From Streptomyces griseoincarnatus (lineage in GTDB: Bacteria > Actinomycetota > Actinomycetes > Streptomycetales > Streptomycetaceae), in the NCBI GenBank assembly GCA_014649575.1, contig BMTH01000011.1:62001-126000 (forward strand): DNA of 64,000 nucleotides, read 5' to 3'. Under the pieces are notes generated by a model that saw only the letters and a list, made by a program, of their open reading frames with translations, did no database searches and was not told the DNA's origin. Below are positions 7,706 to 15,373 of the stretch, piece by piece. The position numbers were made by a program, and so were the translations under genes. The number at the start of each line of letters is the position of its first letter. Position 1 is the first letter of the stretch.

Positions 7706-9519
7706 GGATCGAGTCTCCTGTCGAGCATGCGGTCGATGAGGTCGCGGTCCGCCTGGGCCAGGGCGGACAGAAGTTCTGCTCTGCCGTCTTCGCTGCTGGT
7801 GTAGTTGTTCAGGAAGTCGGAGACGCGGTCGTGATGGCCTTGCCAGTCGGCCGCCCAGGCGGCCGCCGTCAACGTCGAGCGGAGCCCCTCGATGACGCGG
7901 TGCAGATAGACGATCCGCGGCAGGTCACGCGTGGTCGCCACCGCGTTGCGGCAGGCGAAACACAGCAGGAAGGAGACCCCGCAGGGTTTCCCGGCCGGGC
8001 CGAAGTCGGAATTCTCGTAGTCGGCGCATGAGGCGACCGGCGTCTTCAGCCGGCCCTTCACGATGTTCATCGCGGTCTCGCGGTCGACGCCCGCAGCTTT
8101 GGCGACCTGCTCGGCGTCGTACTCCGTATCGCCGGTGGCGTGAGCGACCAGCCGCATCTTCACCCGTTCCCGGGCGTGCTCGACAGCCTTGGCCAGACCA
8201 GCTTCCACGACGTCACGTGAGTCCTCGCGGACCGTCTCGTCCTTGAGCAGGTAGTCCTTGTCCTGAGTGGCCGGGGTGTTGTTCCGGGCCCGGCCGTGAT
8301 GGACCTGAGCGCTGTGCCTCAGCGGTTGAGCACTGATCCTGGGCGGAAGGCGGACTCCCGACGCCCGTTGGTCACGGGCCCAGTCGAAGATCGCCCGCTC
8401 GAGAGCGCTGCCGTCTCGCAGCGAGCCCAGATTCTCCGGTCCACCGCGTCCTCGCCGGGCGAGGAGAAGCATCGGGCTGGGCCGTCCCAGCTTCTCCAGG
8501 GTCAGCCTGGCCTGCCGGGTCAGGTCCAGGATCTGTTTCATCGCCCAGCCGCTGCTGCCTTCCCCTGCATCGACGAGATTGTTGCTGTTATGGCGGCGTC
8601 TCTTGCCGCGGCGGGCCTTGTCCGTGGCCAGCCGGTGGACCGCCGGCGAAGCAGAATCTCCGTCCGCGTTCGGAAACGACGGCACCTTCATCTTCCTCAG
8701 CACGGACAGATTCCAGCCCTCATGAACGATCAGCAGCACAGAAGCCGCACCGATCTCCTGGACCGTAGGAAACAGCCTGGCAAGGACGCTCGCGACGCCT
8801 TCATCACCCATCAGGCGACGCGTCTCATTAGCCAGGACTCGGTTCTTGCCCCCGTAGCGCGGAACGTCCCCGGTGCGACTGATGTGGTCCAGCATCTGCC
8901 CCCAGGCCCAGTCCGGGCTCCCCTCGGCCAATGCCCCGTCGCGCCACCGTTCCATGAGCCCGACGTTCTTCTCGATCCGCAAGCGAGCCGACCGCACCGT
9001 CGCGGCGGCTGCGTCACGGACCGTCTTCAGATCCGCCTTCGCGTGAGCGCGCTTGGGCGCCTCCTTCTTCTTCTCAGCAGCAGGCCTGCGGCGCGGAACC
9101 GCCATGAAGGAGCGTGTCTCGGCCGGCAGCCGCGAACTCGCCTGGAGTACCGATCCGAAGAACCGGCGGCTGGTGACGTCCTGACTCCAGGACTTCCACC
9201 AGAACACATTGATCTGGTCAACCGCAGTGATCGGCGGCTCAGCCGCCGCAGCGTCTCGCAAGAGCTTGCGCAGAACCTTCGACGCAGTCCCGTAAGTGGC
9301 TTCGCTGGTCCAACGCGCCCGGCCGTGCCGGGCCAGCAGTTCCACCAGCTCAAGCCGCAGACCTTCAGGCCCGGGTGCATCGCTGAAGTCCCAGGTGCCC
9401 AGGTCCTCGCCCTTCTCACCGACCGCCCGGATGACCAGGCCCGTCGGATCGAGAACCGCCTCTCGTTCCCACCCTTCCGGAGGCAGGGCCGCCCGCCGCC
9501 CCCGCCCCGGCCCCTTCAC
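7702..9519 (-). CDS. TnpB-like recombinase-fold protein, 605 aa, catalytic motif unclear
   Basis: This is the middle gene of the recombinase operon, 605 residues, overlapping both neighbours by 4 nt. A basic Lys/Arg/Ala segment lies about residue 150. The C-terminal half contains QPLRHSAQVHHGRARNN, where a catalytic HxxR box would be expected, but no convincing GH...Y end follows. Instead there is a cysteine cluster with C at SCADYEN, KPCGV and LLCFACRN, suggesting a zinc site. Proteins of this type occur beside true tyrosine recombinases in multi-recombinase elements. I infer a structural or regulatory recombinase subunit. An active enzyme with diverged motifs is the alternative. Confidence 0.65.
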   Translation of the reverse strand: MKGPGRGRRAALPPEGWEREAVLDPTGLVIRAVGEKGEDLGTWDFSDAPGPEGLRLELVELLARHGRARWTSEATYGTASKVLRKLLRDAAAAEPPITAVDQINVFWWKSWSQDVTSRRFFGSVLQASSRLPAETRSFMAVPRRRPAAEKKKEAPKRAHAKADLKTVRDAAAATVRSARLRIEKNVGLMERWRDGALAEGSPDWAWGQMLDHISRTGDVPRYGGKNRVLANETRRLMGDEGVASVLARLFPTVQEIGAASVLLIVHEGWNLSVLRKMKVPSFPNADGDSASPAVHRLATDKARRGKRRRHNSNNLVDAGEGSSGWAMKQILDLTRQARLTLEKLGRPSPMLLLARRGRGGPENLGSLRDGSALERAIFDWARDQRASGVRLPPRISAQPLRHSAQVHHGRARNNTPATQDKDYLLKDETVREDSRDVVEAGLAKAVEHARERVKMRLVAHATGDTEYDAEQVAKAAGVDRETAMNIVKGRLKTPVASCADYENSDFGPAGKPCGVSFLLCFACRNAVATTRDLPRIVYLHRVIEGLRSTLTAAAWAADWQGHHDRVSDFLNNYTSSEDGRAELLSALAQADRDLIDRMLDRRLDP

Positions 9520-10967
9520 GCCGCATCCAGGATCAGGCCGGTGCGGGCCGCCAGCTCGGCGATCTTCTCCACGTCGACCGGGTTGTCCTCGTCGTTGAGG
9601 AGAGAATCCAGCTGCAGCCCGCGCACGGGCTCAAGGTAGATGTCCCTGGTGACCTGCTCGTTCTTGTGTCCGAGCATGTCCTTGACCATCGACCAGACCG
9701 GCCCGTAGACGTCCTCGTAGTGCTGGCGTTCAGCCGGCGTCAGGCCCAGCCGGCGGTCGAGCGCGTTGTGCAGCGACACCAGAACCCGCAGGGCCATCGA
9801 GTGCCGCAGCATGTGCGGGGTGGCGAACACGTCGAGCCCCAGAGCCTCGCAGCGGTCGCTCGCCCGCTCGAAGACCTTGGTCCAGTTCTTGTAGGAGAAC
9901 GGCATGCCGCTCTCCGTCAACCACAGCATCGCGGGCTCAAGACCGTCCTCGGTACGGATGTAGAGCCTGAGCCGGTCCGCAGCTGTGAGCGTGTCCAGGG
10001 AGCCCTCGCCCCGGCGGCCGTCCCGCTCGGTCCACAAAACGCCTCTCCGCCGCGTGACCTTGTAGATGATCCTCTGACCCGGCAGGTCGTCGTACGCACC
10101 CCGAGCCTGCGCGACCCGCACCGCCTCCGCCCGCGTGCTCAGCCGGTAGCCCTCCACCCTCTGCAGAGCCGCGTGACTGGCGTAGAACGTGTGCCCGGCC
10201 CTCTTGGCGATCTTGTGGCCCACCTTCCCCGAGTAGTAGTTCTGACGGCCGAGCTTGGGAATCTCGCAGGTCAGGATCGTCCCCGCCTCGCGGCGTCGCA
10301 TGCCGCTCGAATACGTCAAGTCAGCGAAAGCGCAGTCACGCCCGCCAAGCCGGCCCCGCCACGTCTCGTCCTCCAGACCGCTCGGCAGCATGCCGCCCAG
10401 GCCGACGTTCCGCCACAAACGGAAGGCCCGCGGCGTCAGCCACTTCACATCGGCATAGACCACGTCGTTGGGCGCCAGTTCCGCGACCTCGGCCTCGCCT
10501 CCGTCCGGCGTGCGAACCGAACGCATCAGCACCGGGTTGACCTCCGCGAACCCCTGGCCGCAGGCGATCTTGTAGAAGAGCGTCAGGGCCGCCAGTTCCT
10601 TGGCCCAGGTGGCGCCGCCGATCTTCTCCGGGTTCGCCGCAGCCCGACGGCGCCATTCCTCCCAGTCCTCCAGGTCCTCAGGTACGGCCTCGTCCCAGTT
10701 CAGGCCGCGCTGCCAAAGAAACGTGAAGAACACCCGGTAGATCGGCGCGTAGGTCTCCTGGGTCCCCTCCGCCTTGGCGGAGAACGCCGACCGTCGAAAG
10801 ATCTTGCTCAGTCGAGGATCGACCCTCCCCTCCGGCGAGATCAGAATCGGCTGCCGGTCGCGGAACCTCAGCGCTTTCTCCCGCTCCGGCAGATCACCCC
10901 ATCCAGGTACCTCGTCCTCCCCCGGCGTACCCCCATCACCCGTCCAGAAGAGCCACCACTCGCCCAC
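9516..10967 (-). CDS. Tyrosine recombinase/integrase, first gene of the element operon (TnpA-like)
   Basis: A phage-integrase-family recombinase with an intact catalytic set: Arg I in SSGMRRREAGTILTCE, box II in TPHMLRHSMALRV (HxxR), then MLGHKNEQVTRDIYLEP giving the His and the tyrosine nucleophile. The core-binding domain (about residues 70-170) precedes it. I chose GTG 10967 because GGAGAGG stands nine bases upstream, giving 483 residues. The longest frame would start at GTG 11021, inside the terminal repeat, giving 501. It lies closest to the right end and is transcribed in the dprA direction, so comM-dprA read-through may express it. Next gene overlaps by 4 nt. Confidence 0.88.
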   Translation of the reverse strand: MGEWWLFWTGDGGTPGEDEVPGWGDLPEREKALRFRDRQPILISPEGRVDPRLSKIFRRSAFSAKAEGTQETYAPIYRVFFTFLWQRGLNWDEAVPEDLEDWEEWRRRAAANPEKIGGATWAKELAALTLFYKIACGQGFAEVNPVLMRSVRTPDGGEAEVAELAPNDVVYADVKWLTPRAFRLWRNVGLGGMLPSGLEDETWRGRLGGRDCAFADLTYSSGMRRREAGTILTCEIPKLGRQNYYSGKVGHKIAKRAGHTFYASHAALQRVEGYRLSTRAEAVRVAQARGAYDDLPGQRIIYKVTRRRGVLWTERDGRRGEGSLDTLTAADRLRLYIRTEDGLEPAMLWLTESGMPFSYKNWTKVFERASDRCEALGLDVFATPHMLRHSMALRVLVSLHNALDRRLGLTPAERQHYEDVYGPVWSMVKDMLGHKNEQVTRDIYLEPVRGLQLDSLLNDEDNPVDVEKIAELAARTGLILDAA

Positions 10968-10996
10968 AACACAGAACCTCTCCGTCGCAACCCGTC

Positions 10997-11026
10997 CTGG
11001 GGCAACACAGAGTATGTCCACAGAAG
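10997..11026 (-). repeat. Right terminal inverted repeat of the element
   Basis: Read inward on the minus strand, the outer block TTCTGTGGACA (11015-11025, preceded by C at 11026) is followed by six bases and then GTGTTGCCCCAG (10997-11008). Spacing between the blocks is six here against eight at the left end. About six bases (TTCAAC) separate the block from the last dprA codon GAC. Confidence 0.8.
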
Positions 11027-11031
11027 TTGAA

Positions 11032-11433
11032 GTCCCCTGGGCACACGAACCGCACGCCTGCGTCCTGCGCGACGGCGAGGTCCCGCCGCGGGTCGGCCCG
11101 CTCGGCCCGCGCCAGCAGCCCGGCCCACCGCTTCCGGCTGACGCCCGGCAAGGGTTCCCCGCGCTGCCTCAGCCGCCGCACCACACCGTCCACCCCGAAC
11201 TCCCGCACCCAGCGCCCGCCGGTCTCGTCACCGGGTTCGATGACACGGGTGAGGAAGATCCGGCCCAGGAGGCCGCCGTGGTCGGTCGGCGGGGGCGGGC
11301 CGCCGTGTTGGGACGCTACGGGCGGGCCGCCTGACTCGGTCGGTCGCCGCGAGCCCTCCTGCCCCGTTCCCCCGGCCGCCCCCGACGACTCACCGCACCC
11401 CAGCGGGCCGACCGGCCCGGTCCCACCGCTCAT
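11032..11433 (-). pseudogene. dprA: dprA, 5' fragment (first 134 codons)
   Basis: The N-terminal SAM-like part of DprA: a low-complexity Gly/Pro leader of about 50 residues, then LLGRIFLTRVIEPGDE, GVDGVVRRLRQRG, and AGVRFVCPGD at the break. The ATG at 11433 overlaps the comM stop (ATGA), so the two are translationally coupled. The frame runs about 95 bases into the element before a stop, so a non-functional peptide of about 165 residues may be made. It needs the 296 codons at 1631-2521 to be functional. Whole gene length would be about 430 codons. Confidence 0.9.
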
Positions 11434-13052
11434 ACCCCCGCCCCGATCGCCATCGGCACCCCGCGCGGCACGCCTGTCCGCAGCTGCAGCGCGAGTGCGA
11501 CATCGCCGGCGTCGGGGCGGTCGTGGCCGGACAGGTCGGCGACCGTCCAGGCGACCCGCAGCACACGGTCGATCCCTCGCGCGGTCAGCACGCCCCGCTC
11601 CAGGCTCCGCTCGGCCTCGTCCATGGCGCCCGGCGCGGCCTGCCAGCGGCTGCGGAGCTCCCGGCCCGGGATCTCGCTGTTGAGGCGCCACGGAGTGCCG
11701 TGGAACCGCGCGGCGGCCCGTTCGCGGGCCGAGCGCACCCGGTCCGCGACCACGGTGGTGGTCTCGCCCCGGGCGCCGACCGCACTCAGCTCGCGCCGGG
11801 TGACGGCGTCCACCTCGACCCGCAGGTCGACCCGGTCGAGCAGCGGCCCGGAGAGCCGGGCCTGGTAGCGGCGGATCGCCGAGGGCGGGCACTCGCACCG
11901 GTCGTCCGTACGCGAGAACCGGCCGCACGGGCACGGATTGGCCGCGAGCACCATGAGGAAGCGTGCCGGGAAGCGCACGACGCCCGCGCTGCGTGCGATG
12001 ACCACGTGTCCCGCCTCCAGCGGCTGTCGCAGGGCGTCCAGCGCCTTGCTGCTGAACTCGGGGGTCTCGTCCAGAAACAGAACACCTCGGTGGGACAGGG
12101 ACACCGCTCCCGGCCGGGCCGTCCCCGGGCCGCCGCCCACGAGGGCCTGCATGGTGGCCGAGTGGTGCGGGGCGCAGTAGGGCGCGGTGTCGATCAGGGG
12201 GCGGCCCGGCGGCAGCAGGCCCGCCACCGAGTGCACGGCGGTCACCTCCAGGGACGCCTGGCGGTCCAGCGGGGGCAGGACGGACGGCATGCGCTCGGCG
12301 AGCATCGTCTTGCCCGCGCCGGGCGGGCCCTCGAGGAAGAGGTGGTGACCGCCCGCCGCGGCGACCTCGACGGCCGTGCGCGCCGTGTGCTGGCCCACGA
12401 CGTCGGCGAGGTCGTGGCCCTGGTCGTACCGGCCGGGACCGCCCCTCGTGCCGGTGACCGCTCCGCCGCCGAGGTCGCGCAGCCCCGCCATCAACGGATC
12501 GGGCCGGTCCGGCTCCTGGGGCTCCTCGTCGGGCACCGGCTCGTCGGTGAGGACCGCGACGAGCTGCCGCAGGGTGCGCACGCCCAGCACGGACACGCCC
12601 GGCACCAGGGCGGCCTCGGCGGCGGCGCACTCCGGCACCACGACCTGCTCGAAGCCGGCGTCCGCCGCGGCCAGCACCGCCGGCAGGATGCCGCGTACCG
12701 GCCGCACCCGGCCGTCAAGGCCCAGCTCGCCGATCATCACGATGTCGGACAGGACCCGGGGGTCGATCCGCTCCGAGGCGCCGAGGACGGCGCAGGCGAC
12801 GGCGATATCGAACCCGCTGCCGCCCTTCGGCACCGACGCCGGGCTCAGTCCCACGGTGAGCTTCTTCTGCGGCCACTCGCCGCCGGAGTTGACCACGGCG
12901 GCCCTGACCCGGTCGCGGCTCTCCGTCAGGCTCTTGTCCGGCAGCCCCACCAGCGTGAACGCGGCGACTCCCGGCTCCAGGTCGGCCTGCACCTCGACGA
13001 CCACGCCCTCGACGCCGACGAGCGTCACCGAACACGTACGGGCGAATCCCAT
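11430..13052 (-). CDS. comM: ComM/YifB-family Mg-chelatase-like AAA+ ATPase
   Basis: A 540-residue protein with an N-terminal S5-fold domain (residues 1-170), an AAA+ core with Walker A GPPGAGKT at 242-249, FLDETPEF as Walker B, the four-cysteine CPCGRFSRTDDRCEC segment and the C-terminal Mg_chelatase domain with DRVDLRVEV. The family includes Haemophilus ComM, a branch-migration helicase acting during transformation. In actinomycetes its role is not defined. It follows yraN without a gap and overlaps dprA by ATGA, forming the yraN-comM-dprA operon. The downstream partner dprA is disrupted here while comM itself is intact. Confidence 0.95.
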   Translation of the reverse strand: MGFARTCSVTLVGVEGVVVEVQADLEPGVAAFTLVGLPDKSLTESRDRVRAAVVNSGGEWPQKKLTVGLSPASVPKGGSGFDIAVACAVLGASERIDPRVLSDIVMIGELGLDGRVRPVRGILPAVLAAADAGFEQVVVPECAAAEAALVPGVSVLGVRTLRQLVAVLTDEPVPDEEPQEPDRPDPLMAGLRDLGGGAVTGTRGGPGRYDQGHDLADVVGQHTARTAVEVAAAGGHHLFLEGPPGAGKTMLAERMPSVLPPLDRQASLEVTAVHSVAGLLPPGRPLIDTAPYCAPHHSATMQALVGGGPGTARPGAVSLSHRGVLFLDETPEFSSKALDALRQPLEAGHVVIARSAGVVRFPARFLMVLAANPCPCGRFSRTDDRCECPPSAIRRYQARLSGPLLDRVDLRVEVDAVTRRELSAVGARGETTTVVADRVRSARERAAARFHGTPWRLNSEIPGRELRSRWQAAPGAMDEAERSLERGVLTARGIDRVLRVAWTVADLSGHDRPDAGDVALALQLRTGVPRGVPMAIGAGV

Positions 13053-13460
13053 TCAGGCCACCCCCCTGACGTGCTCGACGACGGGGGCGCCGCGCCTCGG
13101 AAGCAGCACGCCGACCAGGTCGATGCGGACGCCGCCGGGCGGTGCTCCCCCGTGCTCCTTGAGCCAACGCTCCGCGAGCCCCCGCAGCCGGCTCACCTTG
13201 GCCTGGGTGATCGCCGCCATCGGGTGCTGGAAGGACCCGGCGCGACGGGTCTTCACCTCACAGACGACCAGGGCGTCGCCGTCCCGCGCCACGATGTCGA
13301 TCTCGCCGGTCCTGCCGCAGCGCCAGTTGCGCGCCAGCACCGTCATCCCTGCCTGGGTCAGCCGCCGCGCGGCCAGTGTCTCCCCGTACCTGCCGAGCGC
13401 CCCGCGGGCCTGCCTGCCGCCGCCCTCACTGCGTACCTGCGTGTCCTGTCGTGCGTCCAT
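13053..13460 (-). CDS. YraN/UPF0102 family endonuclease-like protein
   Basis: A 135-residue protein of the YraN (UPF0102) family with a restriction-endonuclease-like fold: GRYGETLAARRLTQAGM, the EID motif in GRTGEIDIVARD and EVKTR (catalytic E-x-K type). The family is conserved next to dprA/comM in many bacteria and is predicted to act on DNA, but biochemical role is unsettled. I chose ATG 13460, since GGAGGTGG stands seven bases upstream; a longer frame to 13490 has no such site. The stop is immediately followed by the comM ATG. Confidence 0.9.
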   Translation of the reverse strand: MDARQDTQVRSEGGGRQARGALGRYGETLAARRLTQAGMTVLARNWRCGRTGEIDIVARDGDALVVCEVKTRRAGSFQHPMAAITQAKVSRLRGLAERWLKEHGGAPPGGVRIDLVGVLLPRRGAPVVEHVRGVA

Positions 13461-13566
13461 GTCGGCACCACCTCCGGCGCCAACCGTCACGCATCACCCG
13501 GGACCCCGCCGGGCCCCGTGCACAACCCGGCGACTGTGGACAACCCCGCCACCCGCGAGGGTGAAC

Positions 13567-13650
13567 CTCACGGCCTTCAGCCACGGCCTCACGTCTCACG
13601 GCCTTCAGCCACAGCCTCACGTCTCACGGCCTCAGCCACGGCCTCAGCCG
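13567..13650 (+). repeat. 28-bp tandem repeat, three copies
   Basis: Three head-to-tail copies start at 13567, 13595 and 13623, each beginning CTCACGGCCTTCAGCCAC. The first two differ at one base. The third has lost one T and diverges at its end, where it overlaps the last codons of the DUF2469 gene. Confidence 0.8.
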
Positions 13651-13952
13651 CTCGGCAGCTCCAGATCGCTCTTGTTGAGCTCCTCGATGTTCACGTCCTT
13701 GAAGGTGAGCACCCGCACCTGCTTCACGAAACGGGCCGGCCGGTACATGTCCCAGACCCAGGCGTCCGCCATGGAGACCTCGAAGAACACCTCACCCTGC
13801 ACCGAGTGGACCTGCATCTCGTAGTCGTTGGTGAGGTAGAAGCGCCGCTCGGTCTCGATCACGTATTTGAACAGACCGACGACATCGCGGTACTCCCGGT
13901 AGAGCTTCAGCTCCATCTCGGTCTCGTACTTCTCGAGGTCCTCGGCGCTCAT
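13644..13952 (-). CDS. DUF2469 family protein, 102 aa
   Basis: A 102-residue conserved actinobacterial protein of unknown function (DUF2469), acidic at the N-terminus (SAEDLEKYETEMELKLYREY) and with the family core VIETERRFYLTNDYEM and MADAWVWDMYRPARFVKQV. No catalytic motif or membrane segment is visible. The ATG at 13952 has GAAGGGG upstream. It sits between a NUDIX gene and yraN, separated from yraN by a repeat-containing spacer. Family is clear; function unknown. Confidence 0.92.
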   Translation of the reverse strand: MSAEDLEKYETEMELKLYREYRDVVGLFKYVIETERRFYLTNDYEMQVHSVQGEVFFEVSMADAWVWDMYRPARFVKQVRVLTFKDVNIEELNKSDLELPSG

Positions 13953-14005
13953 GGCATGTTCCCCTTCAGCCGTGCGATCCCACCATTGTGCGCCAGTCCC
14001 GCAAG

Positions 14006-14533
14006 TCACCGGACGATTTCGGTGTCCAGGGTGACGGGCGCGGCCGGGGGGCCCTCGTCGAGCAGTGTCCGCAGCAGCCCGGCGAGCTTGGTCGGGTACA
14101 CCGTCTCACGGGCGTGGAGCAGTTCCGGGCAGGTCCACCAGCGAGCTCCGGCGACACTGCGCCGTTCCAGCTCGGTCAGGGCCGTCGCGGCGGTGGCCGT
14201 CTCTGTGGTACGGGCCAGGTAGTACCACTCGTCCTGGTCCCACTGGCGGCCCGCGAACGGGAAGGAGCAGCGCCGCCGCCACAGCACGGGGCCGAGGTCG
14301 ACGTCGGTGATGCCGGTCTCCTCGGCGAGTTCCCTGAGGGCGGCCTGTTCACGGGTCTCGTCGCCCTCCACGCCGCCGCCGGGCGTGAACCACCAGTCGG
14401 TGCCGGGGTCGTCCGGTTCATGGCCGTGGAGCAGCAGGATGCGGTCCTGGGGGTCGAGCAGGACCACCCGGGCGACCCTGCGCAGCCCGCCCGTGTACGT
14501 GTCCGGTGCGGCCGGCGCCGGCTCAGCGGCCAC
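14006..14533 (-). CDS. NUDIX hydrolase
   Basis: A NUDIX hydrolase with the full box GGGVEGDETREQAALRELAE followed by ETGI, whose Glu residues bind the metal. WWFTPGGG precedes it in the normal position. Such enzymes cleave nucleoside diphosphates linked to another group; the substrate cannot be read here. I chose GTG 14533, with AGGGAG six bases upstream, giving 175 residues and an 11-nt overlap with the signal peptidase gene before it. The open frame reaches 14575. Translational coupling to sipZ is likely. Confidence 0.9.
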   Translation of the reverse strand: MAAEPAPAAPDTYTGGLRRVARVVLLDPQDRILLLHGHEPDDPGTDWWFTPGGGVEGDETREQAALRELAEETGITDVDLGPVLWRRRCSFPFAGRQWDQDEWYYLARTTETATAATALTELERRSVAGARWWTCPELLHARETVYPTKLAGLLRTLLDEGPPAAPVTLDTEIVR

Positions 14534-15296
14534 CGGTGCTCCCTGTGGCGCGCCGGGCCCGGGAGGCGGCCGCACGCTTGGCCAGCGGTCCGTAGGCGGC
14601 TCCCGCCAGCACCAGCACCGCCCCGCCGACCACCACGGCGAGCACGCTCGGCAGCGGTCCCGGCGTGGAGAGAGGGCCGAGGGCCTGGAAACCGGCGGGC
14701 TTGGCGAGCATGCCGTCCATCGGCCAGACGACGGCGTCCACGCGGGCCTGGACGGCGTCGCGGGCGACGGTGCCGCTGGCGGCGTCGGTCAGGTGGGCCG
14801 TGGAGTCGACCGACCCGGAGCGCTCGTCGCCGAGCAGGAACAGGCGTCCCTTCGGCACGGTCACCTCGGGGAAGACGGCGGACCGCGCCATCGGGTCGTC
14901 GGGGAGATACGGTTCGTCGATCTCCTTGCCGTTGACCGTGAGCTTGCCGTCCTCGCAGCAGGAGACGGTGTCGCCGCCGACGGCGACGACCCGCTTGACC
15001 ATGGGCGCGTTCGACCAGGTGGCGTCCCGGAAGACGACGACGTCGCCCCGGCGGACCTCGCCGCCGTCGACACGCTCCGCAAGCACCCGCTCGCCGGCGT
15101 CGATCGTCGGGGCCATGGAGGTGGTCGGCACGGTGTAGGGCACGTAGACCACCGCTCCCCAGGCGAACCCGCCGAGGAACAGCACGAGCCCGAGCGCGAC
15201 GGCCACGTTGGACAGCACCTGCCCGGTCCGGCCGCTTCGTGCCGTGCCGGAACCGCCGCTGCCCGGGACCGTACGCGTCGTGCTCTGACCACTCAT
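14523..15296 (-). CDS. sipZ: Type I signal peptidase (SipZ-like)
   Basis: Membrane-bound type I signal peptidase (S26), cutting Sec/Tat signal peptides outside the membrane. A transmembrane anchor (VLSNVAVALGLVLFLGGFAW) is followed by the serine box VPTTSMAPT, the lysine box APMVKRVVAVGGD and the LLGDERSGSVDS box. A second hydrophobic stretch near residues 220-245 forms a C-terminal membrane segment. Start is ATG 15296; a GTG nine bases upstream is possible. It is the last of four signal peptidase genes in a row, the sipWXYZ arrangement known from S. lividans. Confidence 0.93.
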   Translation of the reverse strand: MSGQSTTRTVPGSGGSGTARSGRTGQVLSNVAVALGLVLFLGGFAWGAVVYVPYTVPTTSMAPTIDAGERVLAERVDGGEVRRGDVVVFRDATWSNAPMVKRVVAVGGDTVSCCEDGKLTVNGKEIDEPYLPDDPMARSAVFPEVTVPKGRLFLLGDERSGSVDSTAHLTDAASGTVARDAVQARVDAVVWPMDGMLAKPAGFQALGPLSTPGPLPSVLAVVVGGAVLVLAGAAYGPLAKRAAASRARRATGSTGGR

Positions 15297-15373
15297 GGGC
15301 GGCACCCTACCCGGCGGTACCCGGGCGGGTCAGCCCTCCCCGCGCCCTCCCTCTCCCGGGCGGGTCCCGGCCG

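Larger units (their letters stand above)
2522..11031. mobile_element. Tn554-like / multi-tyrosine-recombinase element inserted in dprA
   Basis: An 8.5-kb insertion interrupts dprA after codon 134 (C-P-G-D) and releases it again at A-E-W-P-G. Both ends, read inward, start with TTCTGKGGACA and then carry GTGTTGCCCCAG, so the termini are imperfect inverted repeats. Content on the minus strand is three large recombinase-type genes and a DUF6262/TnpC-like gene, all overlapping by 4 nt. Two cargo genes converge on a hairpin at 3321-3349. Large multi-recombinase operons with a small coiled-coil partner are known from Tn554 and related elements; family placement here is by architecture. No target-site duplication is evident. 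The cargo segment is visibly less G+C rich than the flanks. Confidence 0.85.

Noticed and set aside
11523..14222. 899-codon plus-strand frame across comM, yraN and DUF2469
   Set aside because: It crosses three well-supported minus-strand genes and their spacers, and shows no recognisable domain.
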